Source: Mediterranea sp. An20 (lineage in GTDB: Bacteria; Bacteroidota; Bacteroidia; Bacteroidales; Bacteroidaceae). From it: DNA of 64,000 nt. A model generated the notes under the pieces. That model made no database searches. It worked only from the letters and a program-made list of their open reading frames with translations, and was not told the DNA's origin. The stretch spans positions 1 to 64,000 of the forward strand of contig NZ_NFJV01000009.1 of assembly GCF_002160055.1 (NCBI RefSeq), given 5' to 3'. Both the position numbers and the translations under genes were made by a program. This document shows, one piece after another, positions 41,734-50,073 of this stretch (its first letter is position 1; every line of letters begins with the position of its first letter).

Positions 41734-41778
41734 CAAAGAAAGGATGCCTTTAGGTAAGAGGCATCCTTTCTTTGTTTC
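41734..41778 (+). terminator. Terminator after tRNA-Thr
   Basis: CAAAGAAAGGATGCCT (41734-41749) pairs perfectly with AGGCATCCTTTCTTTG (41759-41774) around a 9-nt loop, then TTTC. Being T-rich on both strands it may also serve crcB from the other side. Confidence 0.85.
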
Positions 41779-41824
41779 TGGCGCAGGTGTTATTCTTGCG
41801 TGGGCTGTTTCGGGTCGGCGGATA

Positions 41825-42196
41825 TTATTTTCCTATCCATCCTCCTGCAAATGCCGCCCCTATGCCCAATATCACACTGGCGCATAAATAGAGGGCAAAA
41901 CTGCCGTAGAATCCCTGCTTCAGCATATCAAGGCTTTCGTGGCTGAACGTCGAGAACGTGGTGAAGCCTCCGCAAAGGCCTGTGGTGAGCAACAGGCGGG
42001 TTTCGTCGGAAAAGTTGAACCGGGCACTCCAGGCATAGAACAGTCCGATGAGAAAACTGCCGGCTATGTTTACGCTGAGTGTGGCCCAAGGAAACAGAAA
42101 GGGGGTAATGCGTTGATGGAGCAGCAGTTGCACACCGTAGCGGAAAAGACTGCCGGTGCCTCCGCCCAGGAAAATGAGGAGCAAGGTTTTCGTCAT
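41825..42196 (-). CDS. crcB: Fluoride channel CrcB (Fluc)
   Basis: This 123-residue protein has four membrane helices and the Fluc signatures GGGTGSLFRYG, TLSVNIAGSFLIG and TTGLCGGFTTFSTFSHE, which holds the pore Phe and Thr residues. Fluc proteins form dual-topology dimers that export fluoride. The leader from the likely promoter is about 30 nt, too short for a crcB riboswitch. Confidence 0.95.
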   Translation of the reverse strand: MTKTLLLIFLGGGTGSLFRYGVQLLLHQRITPFLFPWATLSVNIAGSFLIGLFYAWSARFNFSDETRLLLTTGLCGGFTTFSTFSHESLDMLKQGFYGSFALYLCASVILGIGAAFAGGWIGK

Positions 42197-42227
42197 AAAT
42201 GGAATCTTTGAAATGGGTTATGCGGCG

Positions 42228-42235
42228 CAAATATA
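42228..42235 (-). promoter_or_regulatory. -7 box TATATTTG of crcB
   Basis: The minus strand reads TATATTTG 31 bp before the crcB start. Confidence 0.55.
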
Positions 42236-42311
42236 GGAATTTTGTCCTGCTTGGAAAAAGAAATGGTAAAAAGGTTGGCTGTTTGGATAAAGATGCTTAT
42301 ATTTGTAGGCT

Positions 42312-42412
42312 TATGTAAAGCTACAAGGTAAAAAGTTGTGGTTTTCATGCAGGTGTTAGTTTTGGGAAGCCGTTTCTACGGGCACGTTGATGTCGGTAGA
42401 ACGGCTTCTTTT
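42312..42412 (+). ncRNA. Candidate small RNA with its own promoter and terminator-like hairpin
   Basis: A -7 box TATATTTG (42298-42305) with TTGG 19 bp upstream could start a transcript near 42312. It would end at a hairpin in which GAAGCCGTTTCTAC (42366-42379) pairs with GTAGAACGGCTTC (42396-42408), followed by TTTT. There is no reading frame. The region lies between crcB and the PurF-like gene, whose own promoter is further downstream. This is a sequence-only prediction. Confidence 0.3.
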
Positions 42413-42445
42413 ATGGGCTTATCTCAAAAAAGACACCTCCTCTTC

Positions 42446-42476
42446 TTTGAGCGTGCCGACTATATTTGTACCTTTG
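42446..42476 (+). promoter_or_regulatory. Promoter of the PurF-like gene
   Basis: A -33 TTTG (42446-42449) and -7 TACCTTTG (42469-42476) are 19 bp apart, a canonical Bacteroides promoter. A second TATATTTG directly overlaps upstream (42461-42468). Confidence 0.75.
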
Positions 42477-42511
42477 CACGCATAAATGCTTAATTAAAAT
42501 ACTAATTCTAT

Positions 42512-43921
42512 ATGGGAGGTTTTTTCGGAACCGTGTCGAAAGCCGGATGTGTGACCGACTTGTTTTACGGCACTGACTACAATTCGCATTTAGGAACCCG
42601 AAGGGGAGGAATGGCCACGTATGATGCAGAAAAAAAACTGTTTACCCGTTCCATTCACAATCTGGAGAGCACGTACTTCCGCACCAAGTTTGAAGACGAA
42701 CTGGATAAATTTACCGGAAATTCCGGCATCGGCATTATCAGTGATACAGACGCACAACCCATCATTATCAATTCTCATCTCGGTCGTTTTGCCATCGTTA
42801 CCGTAGCCAAGATACAGAATATCGACGAACTGGAGAACGAACTTCTGGCGCAAAACATGCACTTCGCAGAACTTAGTTCGGGAAAGACCAATCAGACTGA
42901 ACTTATCGCTTTGCTTATCATTCAAGGGAAAAACTTTGTAGAAGGCATTGAGAATGTCTATAACCGCATCAAAGGCTCCTGCTCCATGCTGTTGCTGACG
43001 GAAGACGGCATTATTGCTGCCCGCGACAAGTGGGGGCGCACGCCTATCGTGATTGGCCGTAAAGACGGGGCATACGCTGCCAGCAGCGAATCCAGCAGTT
43101 TCCCGAATCTGGATTATGAGATAGACTCTTACCTGGGACCGGGCGAAATCGTGCGCATGCGTCCCGATGGGTTGGAACAGTTGCGCAAGCCCAACGAGCA
43201 GATGCAGATTTGTTCGTTCCTGTGGGTGTATTACGGTTTTCCCACTTCCTGCTACGAAGGGCGCAACGTGGAAGAGGTGCGTTTCCTTTCGGGCCTGAAG
43301 ATGGGGCAGACGGATGCCTCGGAGGTGGATTGTGCGTGCGGCATTCCTGATTCGGGGGTAGGTATGGCGTTGGGGTATGCCGAAGGAAAGGGAGTGCCTT
43401 ATCATCGCGCCATTGCCAAATATACGCCGACCTGGCCACGGAGCTTCACACCCAGCCGTCAGGAGTTGCGCAATCTGGTGGCTAAGATGAAACTTATTCC
43501 CAACCGCGCCATGTTGCAGGGGAAGCGTGTGTTGTTCTGTGACGATTCTATCGTGCGTGGCACCCAGTTGCGCGACAATGTGAAAGTGCTTTTCGATTGC
43601 GGTGCCCGCGAGGTGCATATCCGGATTGCCTGCCCGCCTCTTATCTACGCCTGTCCTTTCATCGGCTTCACAGCTTCGCGCAGCGATTTGGAGTTGATAA
43701 CCCGCCGTATCATCAAAGAACTGGAAGGGGATGAGAACAAGAACCTGGAAAAATATGCTACTACCGGTTCGCCCGAATACGAGAAACTGGTGGACGTTAT
43801 CCGCCAGCGTTTCGGGCTGAATTCGCTGAAGTTCAATACGCTGGAGACATTGGTCGAATCCATCGGTCTGCCCAAGTGCAAACTATGTACGCATTGCTTT
43901 GACGGTACCGGGTGTTTTTGA
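42512..43921 (+). CDS. PurF-like amidophosphoribosyltransferase lacking the N-terminal cysteine
   Basis: The 469-residue protein has a class II glutaminase-like N-terminal half and a phosphoribosyltransferase half with the PRPP loop VLFCDDSIVRGTQ (340-352). Cysteines 234, 381, 456 and 459 are placed like the four [4Fe-4S] ligands of Bacillus PurF. However, it begins Met-Gly-Gly-Phe-Phe-Gly: the nucleophile Cys1 of glutamine amidotransferases is absent, and an in-frame stop just upstream rules out an extended start. It may use free ammonia or have another role. A normal PurF is expected elsewhere in the genome. Confidence 0.85.
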   Translation: MGGFFGTVSKAGCVTDLFYGTDYNSHLGTRRGGMATYDAEKKLFTRSIHNLESTYFRTKFEDELDKFTGNSGIGIISDTDAQPIIINSHLGRFAIVTVAKIQNIDELENELLAQNMHFAELSSGKTNQTELIALLIIQGKNFVEGIENVYNRIKGSCSMLLLTEDGIIAARDKWGRTPIVIGRKDGAYAASSESSSFPNLDYEIDSYLGPGEIVRMRPDGLEQLRKPNEQMQICSFLWVYYGFPTSCYEGRNVEEVRFLSGLKMGQTDASEVDCACGIPDSGVGMALGYAEGKGVPYHRAIAKYTPTWPRSFTPSRQELRNLVAKMKLIPNRAMLQGKRVLFCDDSIVRGTQLRDNVKVLFDCGAREVHIRIACPPLIYACPFIGFTASRSDLELITRRIIKELEGDENKNLEKYATTGSPEYEKLVDVIRQRFGLNSLKFNTLETLVESIGLPKCKLCTHCFDGTGCF

Positions 43922-43946
43922 CGGACAAATTCATGGAAATAAATGA

Positions 43947-43990
43947 AAAAGAGGTGTGGATTGCTTGGCAGTTCACGCCTCTTTTGTTAC
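43947..43990 (+). terminator. Terminator of the PurF-like gene
   Basis: AAAAGAGGTGTG (43947-43958) pairs with CACGCCTCTTTT (43974-43985), with one G-U pair and a 15-nt loop. Confidence 0.75.
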
Positions 43991-44077
43991 TTTTACGGCG
44001 GTAAAACGGGATTTTAATCCTTTTAGGCGCGTAGCCGTGTCTAAAAAACAGTCCGACAAAATTATCATTTATAAGTT

Positions 44078-45304
44078 ATGACATTAGTAGAAAGATTTTT
44101 GAAGTATGTGAGTTTCGATACCCAGTCGAGTGAAGAGACTGACGTGACACCCAGTACTCCCGGCCAGATGGTATTTGCCCAATACCTGAAAGAGGAACTG
44201 GAAACCTTGGGCTTGCAGGAAGTGTCGTTGGACGACAACGGTTATCTTTTTGCTACCCTTCCTGCCAATACGGATGCAGAGGTGCCTGTGGTGGGGTTCA
44301 TAGCCCACATGGATACCAGTCCCGACATGAGTGGCAAGCATGTCGCTCCGCGCATAGTGAATAATTATGACGGGACGGATATCGTATTGTGCGAGAAAGA
44401 CAACATTATCCTTTCGCCCGTGCAGTTTCCCGAACTATTGGAGCATAAAGGCGAAGACCTGATTGTGACCGATGGGCATACTTTGTTGGGTGCCGACGAC
44501 AAGGCCGGCATTGCCGAAATCGTCTCGGCCATTGTTTACTTGCAGGAGCATCCGGAGATTAAACATGGTAAGATTCGCATTGGCTTCAACCCCGATGAAG
44601 AGATAGGTCTGGGTGCGCATAAGTTTGATGTAGAGAAGTTTGCCTGCGATTGGGCTTATACCATGGATGGAGGCGAGGTAGGGGAGTTGGAGTTTGAGAA
44701 CTTCAATGCAGCTTCGGCCAAGCTTACATTCAAGGGACGCAACGTACATCCGGGCTATGCCAAGAACAAGATGATAAACTCGCTCCGGCTGGCCAATCGT
44801 TTTATATCCTTCCTCCCCGGGCATGAGGCGCCGGAACATACCGAAGGCTACGAAGGCTTCTATCACTTGATAGGAATGAGCGGAGATGTGGAGCAGACGA
44901 CCGTGTCTTATATTATCCGCGACCATGACCGCGCGCGTTTTGAAAGTCGTAAGGCCGAGATGCAGCGCCTGACCGACCTGGTTAATGCCGAGTATGGCGA
45001 AACTGTCGTTACCCTGGAGCTCAAGGACCAGTATTATAACATGCGCCAGCAGATAGAGCCGGTGATGCACGTCATCGACATCGCTTTCAAGGCCATGGAA
45101 GAGGCTGGGGTGACTCCTCATGTGAAGGCCATACGTGGAGGAACGGACGGCGCACAGTTGTCTTTCAAAGGTTTGCCCTGCCCCAATATCTTTGCCGGCG
45201 GTCTGAACTTCCATGGACGCTATGAGTTTGTGCCTGTCCAGAGCATGGAGAAAGCCATGAATGTAATAGTGAAGATAGCCGAACTGACAGCTGCCCGTCA
45301 GTAA
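44078..45304 (+). CDS. pepT: Peptidase T (tripeptide aminopeptidase)
   Basis: This 408-residue M20-family peptidase has the zinc-site motifs [11 protein letters not shown] (His and Asp), [13 protein letters not shown] (bridging Asp) and NPDEEIG (catalytic Glu), plus the family [10 protein letters not shown] motif near residue 350. It removes the N-terminal residue from tripeptides in the cytoplasm. Length matches the family. Confidence 0.94.
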   Translation: MTLVERFLKYVSFDTQSSEETDVTPSTPGQMVFAQYLKEELETLGLQEVSLDDNGYLFATLPANTDAEVPVVGFIAHMDTSPDMSGKHVAPRIVNNYDGTDIVLCEKDNIILSPVQFPELLEHKGEDLIVTDGHTLLGADDKAGIAEIVSAIVYLQEHPEIKHGKIRIGFNPDEEIGLGAHKFDVEKFACDWAYTMDGGEVGELEFENFNAASAKLTFKGRNVHPGYAKNKMINSLRLANRFISFLPGHEAPEHTEGYEGFYHLIGMSGDVEQTTVSYIIRDHDRARFESRKAEMQRLTDLVNAEYGETVVTLELKDQYYNMRQQIEPVMHVIDIAFKAMEEAGVTPHVKAIRGGTDGAQLSFKGLPCPNIFAGGLNFHGRYEFVPVQSMEKAMNVIVKIAELTAARQ

Positions 45305-45350
45305 GCTTGATTGAAACTTTCTGACTCATTCAGAAGGTGTTAACTCCTTA

Positions 45351-45428
45351 TATATAAGAAGCAAATGGCTTGTATATAAGAAGCGGGGTGCCTATATATA
45401 AGCAACAGGCTTGTCATATATTAGAACC
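45351..45428. repeat. Tandem 22-bp repeats, family D (TATATAAG units)
   Basis: Units begin at 45351, 45373, 45395 and 45417, exactly 22 bp apart. The first two start TATATAAGAAGC, the third TATATAAGCAAC and the fourth TATATTAGAACC. The other half of each unit is less conserved. A lone similar copy lies at 51226-51239. The array follows pepT and precedes the gcvT leader. Confidence 0.85.
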
Positions 45429-45442
45429 GCCCTGCTGAAAAA

Positions 45443-45532
45443 TGTGGAAGTTGTAAAAAGCATAGCCGCTTCACTTGCTGTGCCGACAAGACGATGCCGT
45501 GGCATATCGGCGCATCTGTCATGGCTTCCACA
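45443..45532 (+). other. Structured leader upstream of gcvT
   Basis: TGTGGAAG (45443-45450) pairs with CTTCCACA (45525-45532), enclosing a second stem (GTGCCGA 45480-45486 with TCGGCGC 45507-45513, one G-U pair) that encloses the hairpin ATGCC-GT-GGCAT (45494-45505). It lies 65 nt before the gcvT start. It does not look like a glycine riboswitch. A regulatory or RNA-gene role is possible. Confidence 0.4.
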
Positions 45533-45596
45533 GAGGAGAAGGTTTGAATCATTGCAATACATACATATACCATTTATCTTAAAACCATATTTTTCA

Positions 45597-46682
45597 ATGA
45601 AAACAACTCCGTTTACCGAAAAGCACATTGCGTTGGGCGCAAAGATGCACGAATTTGCCGGTTACAACATGCCTATTGAGTATTCCGGCATTATTGACGA
45701 ACACCTAACCGTCTGCCATGCTGTGGGCGTATTTGATGTCTCTCACATGGGTGAGTTCTGGGTGAAAGGACCGCAGGCCTTGCCCTTCTTACAGAAAGTC
45801 ACTTCCAACGACGTATCGGCTTTGGTGCCGGGCAAGGTGCAATATACTTGCTTCCCCAACGAGACGGGCGGCATTGTGGATGACTTGTTGGTTTATCAAT
45901 ACGAACCGGAGAAGTACCTGCTGGTGGTAAATGCTGCCAATATCGAGAAGGACTGGAACTGGTGTGTGTCGCATAATACCGAGGGTGCCGAGTTGGAGAA
46001 TGCTTCCGATCGCATGGCTCAATTGGCTGTGCAGGGACCTTTGGCCATTAAAGCCTTGCAGAAGCTGACACCGATAGACCTCTCTGCTATTCCTTACTAT
46101 CACTTCACGCACGGTGAGTTTGCCGGTGAGCCTGATGTTATCATCTCTAATACGGGATATACCGGTGCCGGTGGCTTCGAGCTTTATTTCTATCCTGAAG
46201 CGGCTATGAAGATTTGGGATGCCATCTTTGAAGCCGGTGCTGAGTTTGGCATTAAGCCTGTAGGGCTGGGTGCACGCGACACGCTTCGTCTGGAAATGGG
46301 ATTCTGCCTTTATGGCAATGACTTGGACGATACTACTTCGCCCATAGAGGCAGGACTGGGATGGATTACCAAGTTTGTAGAGGGAAAGAACTTCATCAAC
46401 CGTCCCATGCTGGAGCAGCAGAAGAAGGAAGGCGTCACGCGCAAGCTGGTGGGCTTCGAGATGATAGACCGCGGCATTCCCCGTCATGGTTATCAGCTTT
46501 GCGATGCCGAAGGCAATGCCATAGGCACAGTCACTTCCGGCACCATGTCGCCTATGCGCAAGATTGGTATCGGCATGGGATATGTGAAGCCCGAATTCTC
46601 GAAGCCGGGCACGGAAATCTGCATTGATATGCGTGGCCGTAAGTTGAAGGCACAAGTTGTGAAACCGCCTTTCCGCAAATAA
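45597..46682 (+). CDS. gcvT: Aminomethyltransferase (glycine cleavage T protein)
   Basis: From ATG 45597 the protein has 361 residues and starts [29 protein letters not shown], the family N terminus. It includes [23 protein letters not shown] and the [13 protein letters not shown] folate-site motif. It transfers the methylene unit of glycine, carried on the H protein, to tetrahydrofolate. The longer frame from 45411 runs through the leader and is rejected. Other gcv genes are not adjacent. Confidence 0.94.
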   Translation: MKTTPFTEKHIALGAKMHEFAGYNMPIEYSGIIDEHLTVCHAVGVFDVSHMGEFWVKGPQALPFLQKVTSNDVSALVPGKVQYTCFPNETGGIVDDLLVYQYEPEKYLLVVNAANIEKDWNWCVSHNTEGAELENASDRMAQLAVQGPLAIKALQKLTPIDLSAIPYYHFTHGEFAGEPDVIISNTGYTGAGGFELYFYPEAAMKIWDAIFEAGAEFGIKPVGLGARDTLRLEMGFCLYGNDLDDTTSPIEAGLGWITKFVEGKNFINRPMLEQQKKEGVTRKLVGFEMIDRGIPRHGYQLCDAEGNAIGTVTSGTMSPMRKIGIGMGYVKPEFSKPGTEICIDMRGRKLKAQVVKPPFRK

Positions 46683-46706
46683 GGATTCTCTGATAGGATA
46701 AAAAGA

Positions 46707-46752
46707 AACACGGAAGTGCAGGGGAGGATTTTCCCGGTGCTTCCGTGTTTTG
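46707..46752. terminator. Two-way terminator between gcvT and the propeller lipoprotein gene
   Basis: AAACACGGAAG (46707-46717) pairs with CTTCCGTGTTTT (46741-46752) between two convergent genes. T-runs occur on both sides. Confidence 0.8.
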
Positions 46753-46779
46753 GTTTATAAATGTGACGATATTTCCTGC

Positions 46780-47925
46780 TTATTTCTTCAGTTTGGCTAT
46801 CATCAGGATATTGTTGTCATTCTCGTGGAGCGAGTCTTTCAGTTTGGTCATTTTTTCCACCTCGTCCTTGGGGCAGTCGCCCGAAGCAAGAGTCTCTTCT
46901 ATCCATTCTTGCAGTTCCATAGGTTCTGCGCAGCTGAAGTAATAACCGTCTTCAAAATTGATGCCCGCACCCATGTTTCCCATAAAGTCGTTGATAAAGG
47001 TGGCTTCGTAGGCTTCACCGGTCTTCTTGTCCATCAGCACCTTGCGGCTCTTTTCACCGGCCACGACAATGATGGCGAAGTGATGGGGCAGTTCGTTGAC
47101 AATGAACCATCCGGTTTTCCGCACCTCCGGATTCATGGCATAGAGGAAGCGGGGCGTCATCTGGTTATTGGCAACATCGTAGTGGTAGACGGTGTCGTTG
47201 AAGGTGGTCTGGAATGAGAAGGTATCGGTGTTGCGGTACGACCATATTTCATTGTTGAAGCCCACATTCATTCCGCCGGCATCTCTGAAGTTGGAAGCCA
47301 CCGACTTGTTGAACACATATTGCGTGCGGCTCGTGTCGTTAGGCTGTATGTTGGCCCCGGTAAATGTACCGTCGAGGTCCTGGAAACACAGGTGCACCAT
47401 AGACAGCGTGCCATCGGGTTGCAAATACAGCTTTCCTTTGTTGATGTTTCCTTTCAAGGTGATTTCTCCTTTGAACTTGCCGTCAAAACCGTATTTCAGA
47501 ATTCTGGGATTCCAGGCGAAGGGAGCCACATAGATATTGCCGTTTTTCTCGTCGATAAGGGCATCATAGATGCTGGTGTATTCCCCAGGTCCTTGTCCCA
47601 CTGAACCCACATCGCAAAGGAATTTTCCCGTTTTGTCAAACAGTTTCAGCGGAGCCTGTGCCCTTCTTTGTTTGATGCAGATGTAGTTGTCGGAGAAATA
47701 CGCGCCTCCGAACTGAAACAAAGCCTCGTCGCGGTTGTCCATGCGGATGATGCGGAAGTCTTCTGCCAGTTCACTCAGTTTCACGTCTTTCTTTTGGGTC
47801 ACATCGTTGTCGTTCAGCACGACAAAAGCGTTTTCCGTGTTTTGGCTTTCTGTCTTCTTGGGTGAAGACTGACATGCCGCCAATAGGGAAAGGGCGGCAC
47901 ATGCAAAAATCATTTTCTTCATCAT
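46780..47925 (-). CDS. 6-bladed beta-propeller lipoprotein
   Basis: The 381-residue protein has a lipobox (SLLAACQSS, Cys near residue 18) and repeated propeller blades, for example KLFDKTGKFLCDVGSVGQGPGEYTSIYDAL, the signature of the Bacteroides 6-bladed propeller family. Members are outer-membrane or periplasmic lipoproteins of unknown function, abundant in this group. A distant paralog lies at 61265-62464. Confidence 0.82.
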   Translation of the reverse strand: MMKKMIFACAALSLLAACQSSPKKTESQNTENAFVVLNDNDVTQKKDVKLSELAEDFRIIRMDNRDEALFQFGGAYFSDNYICIKQRRAQAPLKLFDKTGKFLCDVGSVGQGPGEYTSIYDALIDEKNGNIYVAPFAWNPRILKYGFDGKFKGEITLKGNINKGKLYLQPDGTLSMVHLCFQDLDGTFTGANIQPNDTSRTQYVFNKSVASNFRDAGGMNVGFNNEIWSYRNTDTFSFQTTFNDTVYHYDVANNQMTPRFLYAMNPEVRKTGWFIVNELPHHFAIIVVAGEKSRKVLMDKKTGEAYEATFINDFMGNMGAGINFEDGYYFSCAEPMELQEWIEETLASGDCPKDEVEKMTKLKDSLHENDNNILMIAKLKK

Positions 47926-47955
47926 GGCTTTCTCAGAAATGTTTTAAAGGTTCGT

Positions 47956-49485
47956 TTATATTTGGTTTATTTTCTCTATCAGCAGCTGTGCCCAGTTCAT
48001 TTCCTTCTCAATCCATATCTGTTCTTCACGGTCGGCAGGTCTTTGTTCCTGGTAGGCGTTGAGCAGGTTCATATAGTCTTGCAGGGTGTGCAGGGCTTCG
48101 GTTTGTTTTTTCATGCGCATCAGCAGAAGGATACGTTGCTTGCTCACTTCCGGATTGCGGGTTGCGTGAGGCAGAGCCTCGGCTTTGTCCAGCAGGGAAA
48201 GGCATTCTTCGTTGACTTCCTCCGTGTTGTAAAGAGCCATTTTGGATTGCACCATCAGCAGGTAGGTCTGGCTGTCGGCCAGGCGGTTGTCGATATTCTT
48301 TTGGGTCAGCATGATGGCTTCTTTAAACAGTCCGCCTGAATAGTTGAGTGCAGCATTGAAGTTTACAGCATCGTAGACTGTCCGCAGGTAGGGGCGGTCG
48401 GCAGGTGCTGTGTCTGTTTCGTCTGCAGGCAGTTGGGCGATACGTTCTTGCAGCTTGTCGATGCTGTTGTAGCGCAGAATGTCGCTTGTCTGTCGGTTGC
48501 GGATGTAATAGTCTCTTATTTTTCTCAATGCCGAGCCCAATGCTTCCTTGCGACAGCCGTTGAAGGTCAGTATGTCCAGGGCCAGCAGGTCGGCTTCTTC
48601 TTCCTGTTTGTCGCTGTAGTTCATTCCCAGGCGGTCGATGACGGGCAGACAGAGCAAGGAGATAATGGTTCCGACGTCGGCCAGGGCACTGGCTCCCAAG
48701 GTACGTTCGTTTCCTCCGTAGTAATAGGCATCTTCGAGGGCATAAGATGTTGCGCTGAACACGTCGGCCCAGAACAGGGCGCGTTGGGCACGCCGTTCGG
48801 CTTTGCGGATGTTGTTCAGCTGATGGTCGAAGAGATAATGGCTTATTTCATCGGCCAATACGGCAGTCAGCTCTTCTTCGGAGTCCAGCGCACAGAGCAG
48901 TCCGGTGCTGACGATGAGGCTTCCGCTGGGTAGCATGAACGATGAAGGCTCGGGCGATTGGATGACATACACGTTGAGGTTGCCGTTGCGGTAGGTAGTG
49001 ATGTTGTCTCCGCACATTCGTGCTACGATGCCTTGCACGTAAGAGGTGATATAGGCATCTTCATATAGGATGTCGTTCAGGTGTTCCAGGTATTCCCGGC
49101 TTTCCTCTTCCACTTCGCGCCGGAATTCTTCCAGTTCGGACGTCTTTATTTTTTGTTCGTAAAAGTGGTGGGTCAGGTAGATTTGCTGCCAGAATTCGGT
49201 CGTGTTTTGCGGCGAGGCCAACTCAATCTGGCTCAGTCCGCCTTGGGGGAGCATGAATGTTTCCCCGTTGGCTTCTGTCATGTAGTAAATGCCCGCTTCA
49301 TACTGGGTGGTTCCGCTGATTTTCATTACCATCCGTATAGTGACGGGGCTTCCGGCCGGAATCTGTTGATAAGGACTCTTCAATGTGCCTTTTATGTTGA
49401 GGACGTCGCTATAGGGTTCTTGTTTGGCCATGCTGTAGGTAACGCAGAGCAATAGAAGCAGACAAAGAGTGAGAATTCGTTTCAT
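47956..49485 (-). CDS. M48-like metalloprotease with altered zinc motif (DEISH)
   Basis: This 509-residue exported protein has a signal peptide (residues 1-20), an M48-like domain and a C-terminal helical, TPR-like part. The site expected to be HExxH reads Asp212-Glu-Ile-Ser-His216, with a GAT codon where CAT would give His. The following EEEADLLALD matches the third-ligand helix (ExxxD). Loss of the first histidine suggests no or changed zinc binding. It may be a non-catalytic relative acting in envelope quality control. It follows the L31 gene after a terminator. Confidence 0.7.
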   Translation of the reverse strand: MKRILTLCLLLLLCVTYSMAKQEPYSDVLNIKGTLKSPYQQIPAGSPVTIRMVMKISGTTQYEAGIYYMTEANGETFMLPQGGLSQIELASPQNTTEFWQQIYLTHHFYEQKIKTSELEEFRREVEEESREYLEHLNDILYEDAYITSYVQGIVARMCGDNITTYRNGNLNVYVIQSPEPSSFMLPSGSLIVSTGLLCALDSEEELTAVLADEISHYLFDHQLNNIRKAERRAQRALFWADVFSATSYALEDAYYYGGNERTLGASALADVGTIISLLCLPVIDRLGMNYSDKQEEEADLLALDILTFNGCRKEALGSALRKIRDYYIRNRQTSDILRYNSIDKLQERIAQLPADETDTAPADRPYLRTVYDAVNFNAALNYSGGLFKEAIMLTQKNIDNRLADSQTYLLMVQSKMALYNTEEVNEECLSLLDKAEALPHATRNPEVSKQRILLLMRMKKQTEALHTLQDYMNLLNAYQEQRPADREEQIWIEKEMNWAQLLIEKINQI

Positions 49486-49572
49486 AAGGCTGTTGGATAT
49501 GGTTTTCGCAAAGTTAGTAAACTTTTCTTTCTAAGGACTCTGTGTTATCTTTTTTTGAGCATATTTCACAAA

Positions 49573-49612
49573 GGAAAAAGGGGAACCTTTGGCGGGTTCC
49601 CCTTTTTTCCTT
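49573..49612 (-). terminator. Terminator of rpmE2
   Basis: AAAAGGGGAACC and GGTTCCCCTTTT form a strong stem with a short loop and T-runs on both sides; it lies about 25 bp after the rpmE2 stop. Confidence 0.82.
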
Positions 49613-49635
49613 GATGTTGTTGAATGTACTCAAGT

Positions 49636-49890
49636 TTATTTTTTCGTGCTCTTTCCGTAACGGCTCATAAACTTGTCTACGCGACCGGCTGTGTCAACCA
49701 ATTTGGACTTACCGGTATAGAACGGGTGCGAAGAGCTGGAGATTTCCAACTTAATCAACGGATAAGTTTCGCCTTCAAACTCGACAGTCTCTTTTGTAGC
49801 ACAAGTAGAGCGAGACAAGAACATGTCGCCGTTAGACATATCTTTAAATACTACCGGACGGTAGTTCTCGGGATGAATACCTTTTTTCAT
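49636..49890 (-). CDS. rpmE2: Ribosomal protein bL31 type B
   Basis: The 84-residue protein has the bL31 pattern [39 protein letters not shown] and a basic tail. The zinc-binding Cys pairs of the C+ form are absent, so this is the zinc-independent (type B) form. It stands alone with its own promoter and terminator. Confidence 0.95.
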   Translation of the reverse strand: MKKGIHPENYRPVVFKDMSNGDMFLSRSTCATKETVEFEGETYPLIKLEISSSSHPFYTGKSKLVDTAGRVDKFMSRYGKSTKK

Positions 49891-49970
49891 TTCCTAATTT
49901 CTTTTTTTAGTTTTACTATGCGGTTACTTTCGGTAATAAAAAGTAGTGTAATGGTCTTTGTTTCGGGGTG

Positions 49971-49978
49971 CAAAGATA
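49971..49978 (-). promoter_or_regulatory. -7 box TATCTTTG of rpmE2
   Basis: The minus strand reads TATCTTTG about 80 bp before the start, leaving an untranslated leader. Confidence 0.55.
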
Positions 49979-50073
49979 AGACATTTCTTTGTAATCGAGA
50001 AAAAGTTTTGCCAAAAAATAGGTTTATCACGTTTTATTTCTGACTTTTGCAACCGGAAAAACTTAATTGGCTT

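Noticed and set aside
41455..41736. Minus-strand 93-residue frame
   Set aside because: It is antisense to the SRP RNA and tRNA-Thr and arises from their fixed sequence.
42197..42240. Fluoride riboswitch before crcB
   Set aside because: The distance from the likely promoter to the start is only about 30 nt, too short for the aptamer.
41323..45428. Intergenic repeats considered as CRISPR arrays
   Set aside because: Units are directly joined with no unique spacers of 30-40 bp, and no cas genes occur in the window.
45411..45596. 62-residue N-terminal extension of gcvT
   Set aside because: It translates the repeat array and structured leader; the family N terminus begins at 45597.
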